Shown piece after piece: positions 26,503 to 35,376 of a DNA stretch of 64,000 nt. The translations under genes and the position numbers were made by a program. Source of the stretch: Aeoliella mucimassa (GTDB taxonomy: Bacteria > Planctomycetota > Planctomycetia > Pirellulales > Lacipirellulaceae); assembly GCF_007748035.1 (NCBI RefSeq), contig NZ_CP036278.1, forward strand, positions 372,001 through 436,000. Direction: 5' to 3'. The first letter of the stretch is position 1, and each line of letters begins with the position of its first letter. The notes beneath the pieces were generated by a model that was not told the origin of the DNA, made no database searches, and worked only from the letters and a program-made list of their open reading frames with translations.

Positions 26503-26910
26503 CTAATCCTGCGTCGGCGACGCGTAAGGATTGTTGGGATCCGGCACCGAGTAGCTGGGGCCCCGCGTGGAACTGCTCGTTTGCGGACTGTAGGGATCCG
26601 CGGCTTCCAGTTCTTCCTGTGCTTGGCGTTTGTAGAACGTGTTGCCGAGCACGTAGACCAAGACAATCGTGCCGATCACGACGCCTAGATCCATCGCGAC
26701 CATCACCATTTGATCGGGCATGTCGATCACGCCCGATAAGGCAAGCAGGCCGATCGCCAGACCGATACAGAAAGCAAACGGAAGCACGCAAACACAGAGA
26801 ACTCCCAAGATGCGTGCCCGCGTTCCGACCACCTCGCGACCACCGCCGAGCGCGAACTTGCCACGAAACAGCACAACGATTCCATAGATGAAGACGGCAA
26901 GTTGAAGCAT
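26503..26910 (-). CDS. Small membrane protein (135 aa)
   Basis: 135 residues with three likely transmembrane helices: LQLAVFIYGIVVLFRG, ILGVLCVCVLPFAFCIGLAIG and MDLGVVIGTIVLVYVLGN. A cytoplasmic tail rich in Pro, Ser and Tyr follows (ends PYASPTQD). Tails of repeated 'NPYASP' type are common in planctomycete membrane proteins, but I cannot name the family. ATG 26910 starts directly before the first helix; GTG 26997 is an in-frame alternative. Confidence 0.7.
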   Translation of the reverse strand: MLQLAVFIYGIVVLFRGKFALGGGREVVGTRARILGVLCVCVLPFAFCIGLAIGLLALSGVIDMPDQMVMVAMDLGVVIGTIVLVYVLGNTFYKRQAQEELEAADPYSPQTSSSTRGPSYSVPDPNNPYASPTQD

Positions 26911-27099
26911 GGCAAGGTCTCGATAGAACGCGCTAGAAAAAGAGGGGAAGATCAGCCGCCTGCTGCTGGTTTCCGCTAGTTTAGTCTCGCGGTTCACCAG
27001 GCGTCAAGCTTTTGCATGCCTTCTCCAGGTTCGCCAGTTCCACCTGTTTTGCAATCTCAAGACGTGGCAAAACAATCCTTGCTCGCACGTCTCATTTAG

Positions 27100-27128
27100 T
27101 TGGTTTTCGTGCGACCCGGGGCTAGAAT
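27100..27128 (+). promoter_or_regulatory. Candidate promoter for the cytochrome/DUF1553-DUF1501 operon
   Basis: TTGGTT (27100-27105) and TAGAAT (27123-27128) are separated by 17 bases and lie 45 bases before the start codon at 27174. The -10 matches 5 of 6 consensus positions, the -35 matches 4 of 6. Confidence 0.5.
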
Positions 27129-27173
27129 GCGGTCACCAAGCGTCCCGTCCGCTCGTATCTGCAAGGATCCCTC

Positions 27174-30100
27174 ATGCGTCGATTGCTGGTCATTACTGTG
27201 GGGATAAGTTTGTTTGCGGGCAGTTGCGTAGCAAACGAGTATGCCACGCTCGAATTCTTCGAACGCGAAGTCCGCCCGATCTTGGCGAATCGTTGCTACG
27301 AGTGCCACGATGGTGAGAATGCCGAAGGGGCAGCCAACCTGCGCCTCGATTACGGTGGTGGTTGGACCGCCGGCGGCGACAGCGGCCCTGCCATTGATAC
27401 GCACGATGCCGAGAAGAGCCTGCTGCTGCGGGCGGTGTCGTACGACGATCCCGATCTGCAGATGCCGCCGAAGAGCAAGTTGCCGCAGCGCGAGATCGAT
27501 GTGCTGCGCAACTGGATCGCCGCGGGAGCGGTGGCTCCTGAAGAGACCCCCGAGGAATCCAAAGCGAGCCAAGGCATCGACATCGAAGCGCGTCGCCGGG
27601 AGCATTGGGCCTGGCAACCGGTCGAGCGCCCCCAGGTGCCAACGGTCAACGACCAGCAGTGGCCGGCCGATCCGCTCGACCAATTTGTGCTGGCAAAGCT
27701 CGAGCAGGCGAAGCTTGCCCCGGCTGAGCCTTGCGATCCGGCCACTTGGCTGCGTCGAGTAAAGTTCGATCTCACGGGTTTGCCACCCACGGTCGAAGAG
27801 GTTCGCGAGTTTGTCGCGGATCCCTCGCCGGCCGCGCGGGAGAAGGTTGTCGATCGATTACTGGCCAGTCCCGAGTTCGGTGAGTGCTGGGCGCAGCATT
27901 GGCTCGACCTGATGCGATTCGCCGAGACCAAAGGGCACGAGCAAGACTACGACATCCCCCACGCCTGGCGATATCGCGATTACGTGATTCGGGCGATGAA
28001 TGCGAATGTGCCGTACAACCAGTTTGTCGTGGAGCACATTGCCGGCGATCTAGTCGACCCTCCGCGAGTCGATCCCGAGACTCGCACCAATCAATCCATT
28101 CAAGCCACGGGATGGTGGCACCTTGGCGAGGCAACGCACTCGCCGGTCGACATCCGCGGCGAAGAAGCCAATCGTATCGACAACCAGATCGACGTGTTCG
28201 GCAAAGCCTTGCTCGGCATGACCATCGCTTGTGCCCGCTGCCATGATCACAAGTTCGATGCGATCTCCACGGCCGACTATTACGCGCTGTGCGGGTTTGT
28301 TCAGAGCAGCAGTTACCAGGAAGCCAATATCGCTGATCCCGAACGTCAGCAACAACTGGCCCGCGAGTTCGAGTCGCTGCAACAACAGCATGCCGCGCAG
28401 GTGCTGCCAGCTTATGTTGCGTTGGTCGAGCAGCGTTTGACCAAGTTCGTCGGCCAGGCGAAGCAAGGCAATTGGACCGATGCACAGCGGGCGGAACTGC
28501 AACAAGCGATTCACCAACCAAGCCATCCCTGGCACCTGCTGGCGGTTGCGTCTGAAGCCGAAGGCCGTGGCATGACCGTCGAGCAGATGATTCGCCAGGC
28601 GGTGAGCGAGACACCGACCTCCGATGGGCCAACGTTCGACTCCACAACGCCGAACGCAATCGTCGATTTTAGCGCGGTGGCCGAACCGGTTGCCTACGCC
28701 GATTGGTTGACCTCGGGGCAGGCATTTGGTTCCGCTCCTCAACCGGCCGGCGCAGTGCTGATTGCCGACGTCAGCGACACCGAGTCGCCGAGGGTGCTGA
28801 GCCATGCGGCCGCGACCAACCTGGCGACCAGTCCCAAGCTGACCGGGTTGTATCGCACCCGCACGTTCGAAGTCACTGCCGACCGGCTATGGTATCGCGT
28901 GCGTGGTAAGGCCAACGTGTTCATGGAAGTCGATTCGCATCGCACGGTCGCTGGACCGCTGCACGGAGTGGTCCGCAAGTCGATCGACACCCAGGGGGCC
29001 TGGCAGTGGATCGAGCATCCCACGCAAGACTACGTGGGGCATCACGTGCATGTCGACTTCAAGCCAACCGGTGAGTTCTCGCTGGCCGAAGTCCGCCATG
29101 GCAACACTCGTCCCGCAGAGCCTAAAGCAGTGAATCCCGCGCTCGCTCAGGCGGTGCGCGACGCGAACCCTGCGACGTTTAGCGATGTGTTGGAGGTAGT
29201 CACTTCGACTATGTCGCTGGCGCTCGAAGACGCTTGCCATCATCGGGCCGACGAGGCCGTGTTGCCGCTTGCCGAATGGCTGGTGGATCACGACTCGCTT
29301 TTGCCTGAGGTCGCAGGAGAGTCGTTCGCAACGTATCGCACCGTGGTGGACAACTACACGGCCGCACGCACGGAGCTGGAGAAGCAGATTCCCCACCCGC
29401 AGTACGCGATTGCCCTATTGGATGGGAGCAGCGAAGACGAGTACGTGCACCTGCGCGGAAGCCATCAACGTTTGGCCCCCGAAGCCACGCATCGCCGGAT
29501 GCTGACCGCGCTGGGGGGTGAGTTCCCTATTACCGAGGGAAGCGGCCGGCTGCAACTCGCCGAGCGAGTGGCGGCGGCCGATAACCCGCTGTTCACTCGC
29601 ACCATCGTGAATCGCTTGTGGGCGCATTTGATGGGCGAGGGCATCGTCGCGACGGTCGACAACCTGGGAGTGCTGGGCCGACGCCCGACGCATCCCGATC
29701 TGCTCGACTACCTGGCGTGCGAGTTCGTCGACAGCAATTGGGACACCAAGGCCATGATCCGCCGCATGGTGCTCAGCAGCACCTACGCACAGCGTTCGCA
29801 GGGTTCGCCCGCGAACGACCCGCAGGTGGTGGAACTGGCCGACCCGGCCAACGAGTTGGTGCACATGGCCAGAGTGCGTCGGGTGCCTGCCGAAGCAATT
29901 CGCGACAGCCTGTTTGTGATTGCCGGCGAGCTCGACCCGAAAATGTACGGGCCGAGCGTCGAGGTGGAGATCACCGACTTCATGCGGAACAATCGCAGCC
30001 CGAGCGGCAGCGGCCCGATGGATGGCGATCGTCGGCGAAGCATCTACGTGAAGGTTCGCCGGAACGCGCTCAATCACTTCCTGGCCGCTTTCGACAAGCC

Positions 30101-30416
30101 GATGCCGTTTACGACGGTCGGCCATCGCAACTGCAGTAACTCGGCCGCTCAGCCGCTGATGCTGCTGAACGATCCGCTGGTGCATCACCTGGTCGACAAG
30201 TGGGCCGAGAAGCTCACCGCGCAGTTCGCCGACGACTCGGCCGCGATCGAACACGCCTACCTTTCGGCCTTCGCCCGCCCGGCTTCGGCCGAGGAGACCG
30301 CGCAGATCACCGCGTTTCTCGCCGAGCAAGCCAGCGCCAATGTGCCGCGCGCCGACGCTTGGCAAGATGTTTGCTTGGCATTGGTGAACAGCAAAGAGTT
30401 CATTTTCCTCAAGTAG
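27174..30416 (+). CDS. Planctomycete cytochrome c / DUF1549 / DUF1553 protein
   Basis: 1080 residues, exported (signal MRRLLVITVGISLFAGSCVA). Near the N-terminus is a PSCyt1 c-type heme site (RPILANRCYECHDGENAEG; CxxCH). DUF1549 (PSCyt2) follows, with LDQFVLAKLEQAKLAPAEP, a FDLTGLPPTVEEV motif and a second possible heme pair in CARCHDHKFD. The last third is DUF1553 (PSD1), with NRLWAHLMGEGIV and NTVDNLGVLG-type segments. This architecture is almost confined to Planctomycetes and neighbouring phyla. It is thought to take part in extracytoplasmic redox chemistry, perhaps on polysaccharides; the reaction is unproven. The DUF1501 gene follows at 100 bases. Confidence 0.93.
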   Translation: MRRLLVITVGISLFAGSCVANEYATLEFFEREVRPILANRCYECHDGENAEGAANLRLDYGGGWTAGGDSGPAIDTHDAEKSLLLRAVSYDDPDLQMPPKSKLPQREIDVLRNWIAAGAVAPEETPEESKASQGIDIEARRREHWAWQPVERPQVPTVNDQQWPADPLDQFVLAKLEQAKLAPAEPCDPATWLRRVKFDLTGLPPTVEEVREFVADPSPAAREKVVDRLLASPEFGECWAQHWLDLMRFAETKGHEQDYDIPHAWRYRDYVIRAMNANVPYNQFVVEHIAGDLVDPPRVDPETRTNQSIQATGWWHLGEATHSPVDIRGEEANRIDNQIDVFGKALLGMTIACARCHDHKFDAISTADYYALCGFVQSSSYQEANIADPERQQQLAREFESLQQQHAAQVLPAYVALVEQRLTKFVGQAKQGNWTDAQRAELQQAIHQPSHPWHLLAVASEAEGRGMTVEQMIRQAVSETPTSDGPTFDSTTPNAIVDFSAVAEPVAYADWLTSGQAFGSAPQPAGAVLIADVSDTESPRVLSHAAATNLATSPKLTGLYRTRTFEVTADRLWYRVRGKANVFMEVDSHRTVAGPLHGVVRKSIDTQGAWQWIEHPTQDYVGHHVHVDFKPTGEFSLAEVRHGNTRPAEPKAVNPALAQAVRDANPATFSDVLEVVTSTMSLALEDACHHRADEAVLPLAEWLVDHDSLLPEVAGESFATYRTVVDNYTAARTELEKQIPHPQYAIALLDGSSEDEYVHLRGSHQRLAPEATHRRMLTALGGEFPITEGSGRLQLAERVAAADNPLFTRTIVNRLWAHLMGEGIVATVDNLGVLGRRPTHPDLLDYLACEFVDSNWDTKAMIRRMVLSSTYAQRSQGSPANDPQVVELADPANELVHMARVRRVPAEAIRDSLFVIAGELDPKMYGPSVEVEITDFMRNNRSPSGSGPMDGDRRRSIYVKVRRNALNHFLAAFDKPMPFTTVGHRNCSNSAAQPLMLLNDPLVHHLVDKWAEKLTAQFADDSAAIEHAYLSAFARPASAEETAQITAFLAEQASANVPRADAWQDVCLALVNSKEFIFLK

Positions 30417-30516
30417 CTTTCGATTCTTTCAGTAACAGCACAGTGCTGAGCAACGTCTGCTGCTCTCGCTTGCGATAGTCCTATCCCACCTTTCGCCTTA
30501 GCCCCTCCCGAGTGCC

Positions 30517-31914
30517 ATGCATTGCCAACGCTTTGTGAATCCTCCACTGACGCGCCGCGAGATGCTTCGGCAATGTGCGTGTGGCTTCGGCGGTCTGGCG
30601 CTCGCCAGCCTGGCAGGGGGTGCGCCGCCGGCCCCACCCGGCTACCGTCCGCGGGCGAAGAGCGTGATCTTTCTCTACATGGATGGCGGCGTATCCCAGG
30701 TCGATAGCTTCGATCCCAAGCCAGCCCTCGAGCGGTGGAATGGCAAGCCGTTCAATGCGAAGATCGAGCCGACGCAGTTCGACAACGTGGGGACTACGCT
30801 CGCGTCGCCTTGGAAGTTCTCGCAGCACGGCGAGTCGGGCCAGTGGTGCAGCACCATGTTCCCGAACATCGCCCGCAACATCGATAAGCTCGCCATCGTG
30901 CGGAGCATGGTCAGCGAGTTCTCCGAGCACAACACGGCCAACTACTTCCTGCACACCGGCTTCGGGCAGGCGGGGCGGCCGAGCATGGGGGCCTGGCTCA
31001 GTTACGGGCTTGGCAGCGAAACGCAAAACCTGCCGACGTTTGTCGTGATCAACGGCGGGCTTGTCCCGAGCGGCGGGGCCGATAACTTTGCCGCTGGATT
31101 CCTGCCGGCGCTGCATCAGGCCACCATGTTCAAGCCGCAGAAGCTCCCGGTCGCGAACCTCAACGCACCCGCTTCGATGAACGACGAGCGGATGCACGGG
31201 GTCCGCAGCTTGCTGGCGAGTCTCGACTCCGGTGTCGCCGAGAGCTATGCCCACAACGATGCGATCGAGAGCGCGATTGCCAACTACGAGCTGGCCTATC
31301 GCATGCAAATGGCCGTACCCGAGGTGGCTTCGGTCGACGACGAACCGGAGTTCATCCGCGAGCAATACGGGCTGAACCACGATTTCGCTCCCACCCGCAT
31401 CTTCGCCCGCGAATGCCTGCTCGCCCGCCGGATGGTGGAGCAGGGGGTGCGGTTCATCGAGCTGACCTGCCCGGCCATCTCGGGCTGCGATCGCTGGGAC
31501 GCCCATGGCGGGTTGATCAAGAACCACTCCGAAAACGCCCTGGCGACCGACCAGCCAATCGCCGCGCTACTGGACGATCTCGACGCCCGCGGGCTGCTCG
31601 ACGAAACCCTGGTGGTGTGGGCCGGTGAGTTCGGGCGCACGCCGTTTGCTCAGGGCTCGGACGGGCGCGATCACAATCCGTTTGGCTTCACCATCTGGAT
31701 GGCCGGCGGCGGCGTCCGCGGCGGCACCACTTATGGCCAGACCGACGAGTTCGGCTACCGCGTGGTCGAAAACCGAGTGACCATCCACGACCTGCACGCG
31801 ACCATGCTACACCTGCTGGGCATCGACCACACGAAGCTCACCTACCGCTTCGGCGGCCGCGACATGCGACTCACCGATGTCCACGGCGAACTCGTCCACG
31901 GCATCCTGGCTTAG
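30517..31914 (+). CDS. DUF1501 (sulfatase-like) protein, Tat-exported
   Basis: 465 residues. The N-terminus has a twin-arginine-like signal (LTRREMLRQCACGFGGLALASLAGG), so export as a folded protein is likely. The body is DUF1501: VIFLYMDGGVSQVDSFDPKP (alkaline-phosphatase-like metal site), VRSMVSEFSEHNTANYFLHTG, later VVWAGEFGRTPFAQGSDGRDHNP and HDLHATMLHLLGIDH. The fold belongs to the sulfatase/alkaline phosphatase superfamily. The family nearly always follows a DUF1553 gene, as here, so the pair probably works together outside the cytoplasm. The specific substrate is unknown. Confidence 0.92.
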   Translation: MHCQRFVNPPLTRREMLRQCACGFGGLALASLAGGAPPAPPGYRPRAKSVIFLYMDGGVSQVDSFDPKPALERWNGKPFNAKIEPTQFDNVGTTLASPWKFSQHGESGQWCSTMFPNIARNIDKLAIVRSMVSEFSEHNTANYFLHTGFGQAGRPSMGAWLSYGLGSETQNLPTFVVINGGLVPSGGADNFAAGFLPALHQATMFKPQKLPVANLNAPASMNDERMHGVRSLLASLDSGVAESYAHNDAIESAIANYELAYRMQMAVPEVASVDDEPEFIREQYGLNHDFAPTRIFARECLLARRMVEQGVRFIELTCPAISGCDRWDAHGGLIKNHSENALATDQPIAALLDDLDARGLLDETLVVWAGEFGRTPFAQGSDGRDHNPFGFTIWMAGGGVRGGTTYGQTDEFGYRVVENRVTIHDLHATMLHLLGIDHTKLTYRFGGRDMRLTDVHGELVHGILA

Positions 31915-31926
31915 GCCTGCGATGCC

Positions 31927-34218
31927 TTATCGTCGGCGGTACCACCCCACCGCCAGCCCGGCGGCTAGCAGCAGCGTGCAGCTGCTTGGCTCCGGCACGT
32001 TCAGCGTGCCGACCACCGCCGCGGCAGTGGCTCCGAAGTTCTCTTTCCAGAGGTTGTACTGCAACATGCCGATCGACGACGTGTAGGGATTGTTGGTCAG
32101 CGTGCCGGCTTCGCCGCCGAAGTTATCGCGCCAGAGCGTGTAGTCGCCGAGATCGACGACGCCATCGTTGTTGTAGTCGCCCGCCAGCTCGTTCGGCAGG
32201 TTCGTCCAAATCAAATCGAACGATGACGCGGTCGACTCGCCGAACTCGTTGCTGATCGATACCACTTCCACGGTCACCAAGTTGCGGCGGGTCGGGGCAA
32301 TCAGGTTGCGAACGAAGAACGAGTTGTTCAAGGTGCCGCCGAGGAACACGCGCCGACCGTCGACCACTTCGTACACGTTGTAGTTGTATACCTCGTTCGA
32401 GTCGTCGGGCGCGTAGTCGGCCGAGTGCTGCCACTCGAGCCGCATCGTGTATTGTCGGTCGTTCACTTCCGCGTAGTCGAGCAGCGCCAGGTTGGTTGGC
32501 GGGGCGACCGGATCGGCCTCGCCATCGATCACTCCCAGGCGGCCGATGTTGATGCCGTAGTCGTCGTCGGTGCCATCGAAACGAAAGCCAAGCTGGGCGA
32601 TCGTTTTGCCTGCGTAATCTCCCAAAGGGAGCGTTGCGAGTTCCCAACCGCCGCCGCTGCTCGCACCCACCGGCACCGCGGTGAAGTTCGTGGGATCGTC
32701 GGTAAAGGCCACCAGCACTTCCATGTTCGAATCACTGGCCGCTACGTCGGTCTTGAAGGCCACCTGCAGATTGGTCTCCGCGGTGACCGGCAAGTTGGTC
32801 ATGTACAACCGCAAGTCGTTTTGGCTCGTTAGGTTGCCGCTCACACGCAGGCTGCTGCCACCGTAGTAGGCGATGCCAAAGTCGATCTCGGGAGTCAGCG
32901 GGTTCGACGGGGCGTCGATCAACCATCGCCAGGTTGGCACTACATCCTGCAGGCTCAGGTTGTTCCACTCGCCGCGACGAGAAACCATTCCGTCGATCCA
33001 ATAATGGTTGCCTTGCCCCATGTTAAAGTTGGTGACGAACGGGCCATCGGTAATCGGCGACTTCTCCGGCACGTAGTTCGCCAGCCCTTTCCAGCCTCGC
33101 GAACCAACGCTGCCCGAGGTATCCCTCGGATCCGCGTTGGCACCCACCCAGAACTGGTTGTCGCGCTCGTAGAACTGCTCGACCGTGCTGGTAGAGTTCA
33201 GCGTCCACTCCGGACGGTAGAGGCCTAGCGACGCGCGATGGTCACCGCCGTTGGGGAACAAATCGCTCATCGACACCCGCGACTGGTCCCACCCCGAGCC
33301 TTCGACGTCGACCCCCGCGTAGATCTCGTACTTGTCGCGGCCGAGTGCTTCGGCGTACGAGGCCGAGTTATTAAGCTTATTCGCGTTCCAGCGAAAGTCG
33401 AGGAACATACTGTCCGACGCGCGATCGTTCGTCGAGCTTCCTTCGAAGAAGCCATTGTTGAAGCTGTTGAGTTCGCCTTGCCAACTGATGTTGCCGTTTT
33501 CGAGCATCGAGTCGTACCAGATCATCTCAAGATCGCTGTTGTCTTGGATGTACTGCAAGAAGTCGATGGTTTGCTGAGCCAGGCCGCTGTCCGCGCCGGA
33601 CGTTTCCTGATTGAAGAACCAGCCATCGAAGCGATTCTTTTCGGCGATCTCAATCAGCTTGTCGGCCAGCGGATATCGCCCGCCACGCGATTCGGAGACC
33701 AGGTCGCTCAATCGGTCGATGTCGCCACCGTACACGTTGGGGGGCAGGAAAATCGTGCCATAGACCGGCACTCCGTTGCGATGGGCCGCGTCGATCACCG
33801 GGCCATTAGGGGCGAGAATGTTCCCCTCGCCGGCCGAACCACCCCAGAATACCATCGCGTCGAGGTATTGCCAGTTGTTGAACGCGTAGTACCGTGAGGT
33901 GTCGCTCCCTTGCGAGGGATTGTTCGACGTGGAATCAAACGCCGCCAGCGACATCACGCGGGCTTGGTTCGCTCGGGCGTTGGGATTTGCTTGCAGCGCG
34001 GGATTAGTGAACCGCGAAGCGAGCGGAACGCTCCCCTTGTTGAATTGCGCGTCGGGGTCCCAGTCGTACACGTAATCCTTCAACGAGTTCGGCTCGTCGT
34101 CGGGTTTCCAATACGAAGCATATGGCTGCAGCGGCAAATCCGCCTGGCAGCACGCGCTCCACACGCATAGATTGGCCAGGCCGATCGCGCAGATCGCCCA
34201 GCGAAAGAAAGGTCGCAT
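31927..34218 (-). CDS. Secreted GH85 endo-beta-N-acetylglucosaminidase with PEP-CTERM tail
   Basis: 763 residues. ATG 34218 follows GGAGA. A signal peptide (ICAIGLANLCVWSACCQA) precedes the GH85 catalytic domain (~30-340). The catalytic motif is FDGWFFNQE, with E205 as the acid/base and N203 the oxazoline-assisting Asn. GH85 enzymes cut the chitobiose core of N-glycans. Beta-sandwich and FN3-like regions follow (~390-690). Then comes one dockerin-like calcium loop (GDYNNDGVVDLGDYTLWRDNFGG) and a PEP-CTERM sorting tail (VPEPSSCTLLLAAGLAVGWYRRR; PEP plus membrane helix plus RRR). This suggests cell-surface sorting by exosortase. It converges with the DUF1501 gene. An internally deleted copy of its 5' end lies at 38665-38878. 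Confidence 0.9.
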   Translation of the reverse strand: MRPFFRWAICAIGLANLCVWSACCQADLPLQPYASYWKPDDEPNSLKDYVYDWDPDAQFNKGSVPLASRFTNPALQANPNARANQARVMSLAAFDSTSNNPSQGSDTSRYYAFNNWQYLDAMVFWGGSAGEGNILAPNGPVIDAAHRNGVPVYGTIFLPPNVYGGDIDRLSDLVSESRGGRYPLADKLIEIAEKNRFDGWFFNQETSGADSGLAQQTIDFLQYIQDNSDLEMIWYDSMLENGNISWQGELNSFNNGFFEGSSTNDRASDSMFLDFRWNANKLNNSASYAEALGRDKYEIYAGVDVEGSGWDQSRVSMSDLFPNGGDHRASLGLYRPEWTLNSTSTVEQFYERDNQFWVGANADPRDTSGSVGSRGWKGLANYVPEKSPITDGPFVTNFNMGQGNHYWIDGMVSRRGEWNNLSLQDVVPTWRWLIDAPSNPLTPEIDFGIAYYGGSSLRVSGNLTSQNDLRLYMTNLPVTAETNLQVAFKTDVAASDSNMEVLVAFTDDPTNFTAVPVGASSGGGWELATLPLGDYAGKTIAQLGFRFDGTDDDYGINIGRLGVIDGEADPVAPPTNLALLDYAEVNDRQYTMRLEWQHSADYAPDDSNEVYNYNVYEVVDGRRVFLGGTLNNSFFVRNLIAPTRRNLVTVEVVSISNEFGESTASSFDLIWTNLPNELAGDYNNDGVVDLGDYTLWRDNFGGEAGTLTNNPYTSSIGMLQYNLWKENFGATAAAVVGTLNVPEPSSCTLLLAAGLAVGWYRRR

Positions 34219-34657
34219 CACAGTCTCCAGAAGCCTTGCATCTCTGTCCGGTTCCATTGTACCAACGGCCCGTAAACTGCTGCAGGGTTTGGCGGCGAAA
34301 ACGCTGGGAGAATTGAGAGCTTTTGAGGCTTGGTGCTACGAGAATTCAGCCGCCCTGCGGCCCGCTGCGCGCGGCGACGACCGTTTCTTCGCTTCGTGCG
34401 GTGTTCTTGGGGGAAACCGTAGTTGGAATAGGTACCAACGTATCTGGATTGTTTACCGTAGCAGACCCGCGTGGTCTCAGCCGTGGCCGACAACATCGTA
34501 GAGGTAGTTGGCGACGACGGAACTGAACTGCTTGAATCCGGCGAAGTGGTTCTCTTCTAGGCGGACCTGGGAGTTCATAAAACTACCAGCCGATCCCACT
34601 CGCTATCCCCAGGTCGCACCTAGAGTCATGCGGCGTTAGCCCTGCCACGCTGCACCG
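34219..34657. other. Intergenic region with decayed coding-like sequence
   Basis: 439 bases between the GH85 gene and the biotin-carrier gene. Bases 34219-34293 form the upstream part of the segment duplicated at 38665-38878. Further on, one frame ends VGDDGTELLESGEVVLF before a stop near 34560, while another has GIGTNVSGLFTVADPRG. The fragments are in different frames and lack starts, which suggests a decayed gene, but this is weak evidence. Confidence 0.4.
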
Positions 34658-35047
34658 CTATTCGAACTCAACCAGCACCTGGCCGGTCTTCACCGAGTCG
34701 CCAGGCGTGACTTTGATGTTCGAGACCTTACCCTCCCTCGGCGAGGTGATCTCGGTTTCCATCTTCATCGCTTCGACGACCAGCAGCACGTCGGAGGCGG
34801 CGATTGCGTCGCCCACCTTAGCGGTCACGCGGACCACTACCCCAGAGATCGGGCTGCGACAAACTTTGCTCTCGTCGGCCACCACTTCCTGGCTGCCGCC
34901 GGGCACTGGGACTGCTGGGGTGGCCGCAGCGGCCGGGGCGCGGACGTGGCCTGGTGGCGGAACGTACGCCGGGCGCGGGGATTCCGGCTCGTCGACTTCG
35001 ACTTCCACCTCGAATAGTTGGCCATCGACCTTGATGTTGAGTTTCAA
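34658..35047 (-). CDS. Biotin carboxyl carrier subunit (1.3S-like)
   Basis: 129 residues. The start is probably TTG 35047, because AGGAG lies seven bases upstream and the codon overlaps the stop of the previous gene (TTGA). The N-terminal LKLNIKVDGQLFEVEVEV resembles transcarboxylase 1.3S and decarboxylase gamma/carrier proteins. A Pro/Ala linker follows (~residues 28-60), then the biotinyl domain with VVEAMKMETEI; the Lys of AMKM is the biotinylation site. It swings carboxyl groups between the two carboxyltransferase-type subunits encoded upstream in the same operon. Confidence 0.93.
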   Translation of the reverse strand: MKLNIKVDGQLFEVEVEVDEPESPRPAYVPPPGHVRAPAAAATPAVPVPGGSQEVVADESKVCRSPISGVVVRVTAKVGDAIAASDVLLVVEAMKMETEITSPREGKVSNIKVTPGDSVKTGQVLVEFE

Positions 35048-35328
35048 TGCGGACTCCTGGAAGCTAAATCGTGGGACGCTTGAATCGTGGCACGGCCTTG
35101 GTGGCTCCACTGTGGATTGCTCATCAGGCGAATCTGGCGAATCTTCGGCTTGACGCCTAGATACGCGGCCACCGCTGCGCTAATGGTCAAAATCATATCT
35201 TCGTCAACGACCTTTGCCGGCTGATGCAACTCCAGCGCGGCGACGCGATCGTTCAACTGAGCGATTTCCGCGCGCAGACTCTCGAGCGTGGAGAGGATTT
35301 CCTTCGATAGTTCGGAATCAGAGGCCAT
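35044..35328 (-). CDS. Small subunit-like protein of the carboxyltransferase operon (94 aa)
   Basis: 94 residues, soluble. The N-terminal half is a helix with heptad character (SELSKEILSTLESLRAEIAQLNDRVAALEL), likely a coiled coil. The C-terminal half (MILTISAAVAAYLGVKPKIRQIRLM) resembles the conserved segment of small acetyl-/methylmalonyl-CoA decarboxylase-associated proteins. It is placed between the 12S-like and carrier genes, with its TGA overlapping the carrier's start. I infer an assembly role. Confidence 0.8.
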   Translation of the reverse strand: MASDSELSKEILSTLESLRAEIAQLNDRVAALELHQPAKVVDEDMILTISAAVAAYLGVKPKIRQIRLMSNPQWSHQGRATIQASHDLASRSPH

Positions 35329-35376
35329 AACGTTCTCGGCGTTGTTCGCGGCGGCTTAGGTGCTCTGGGAGATACA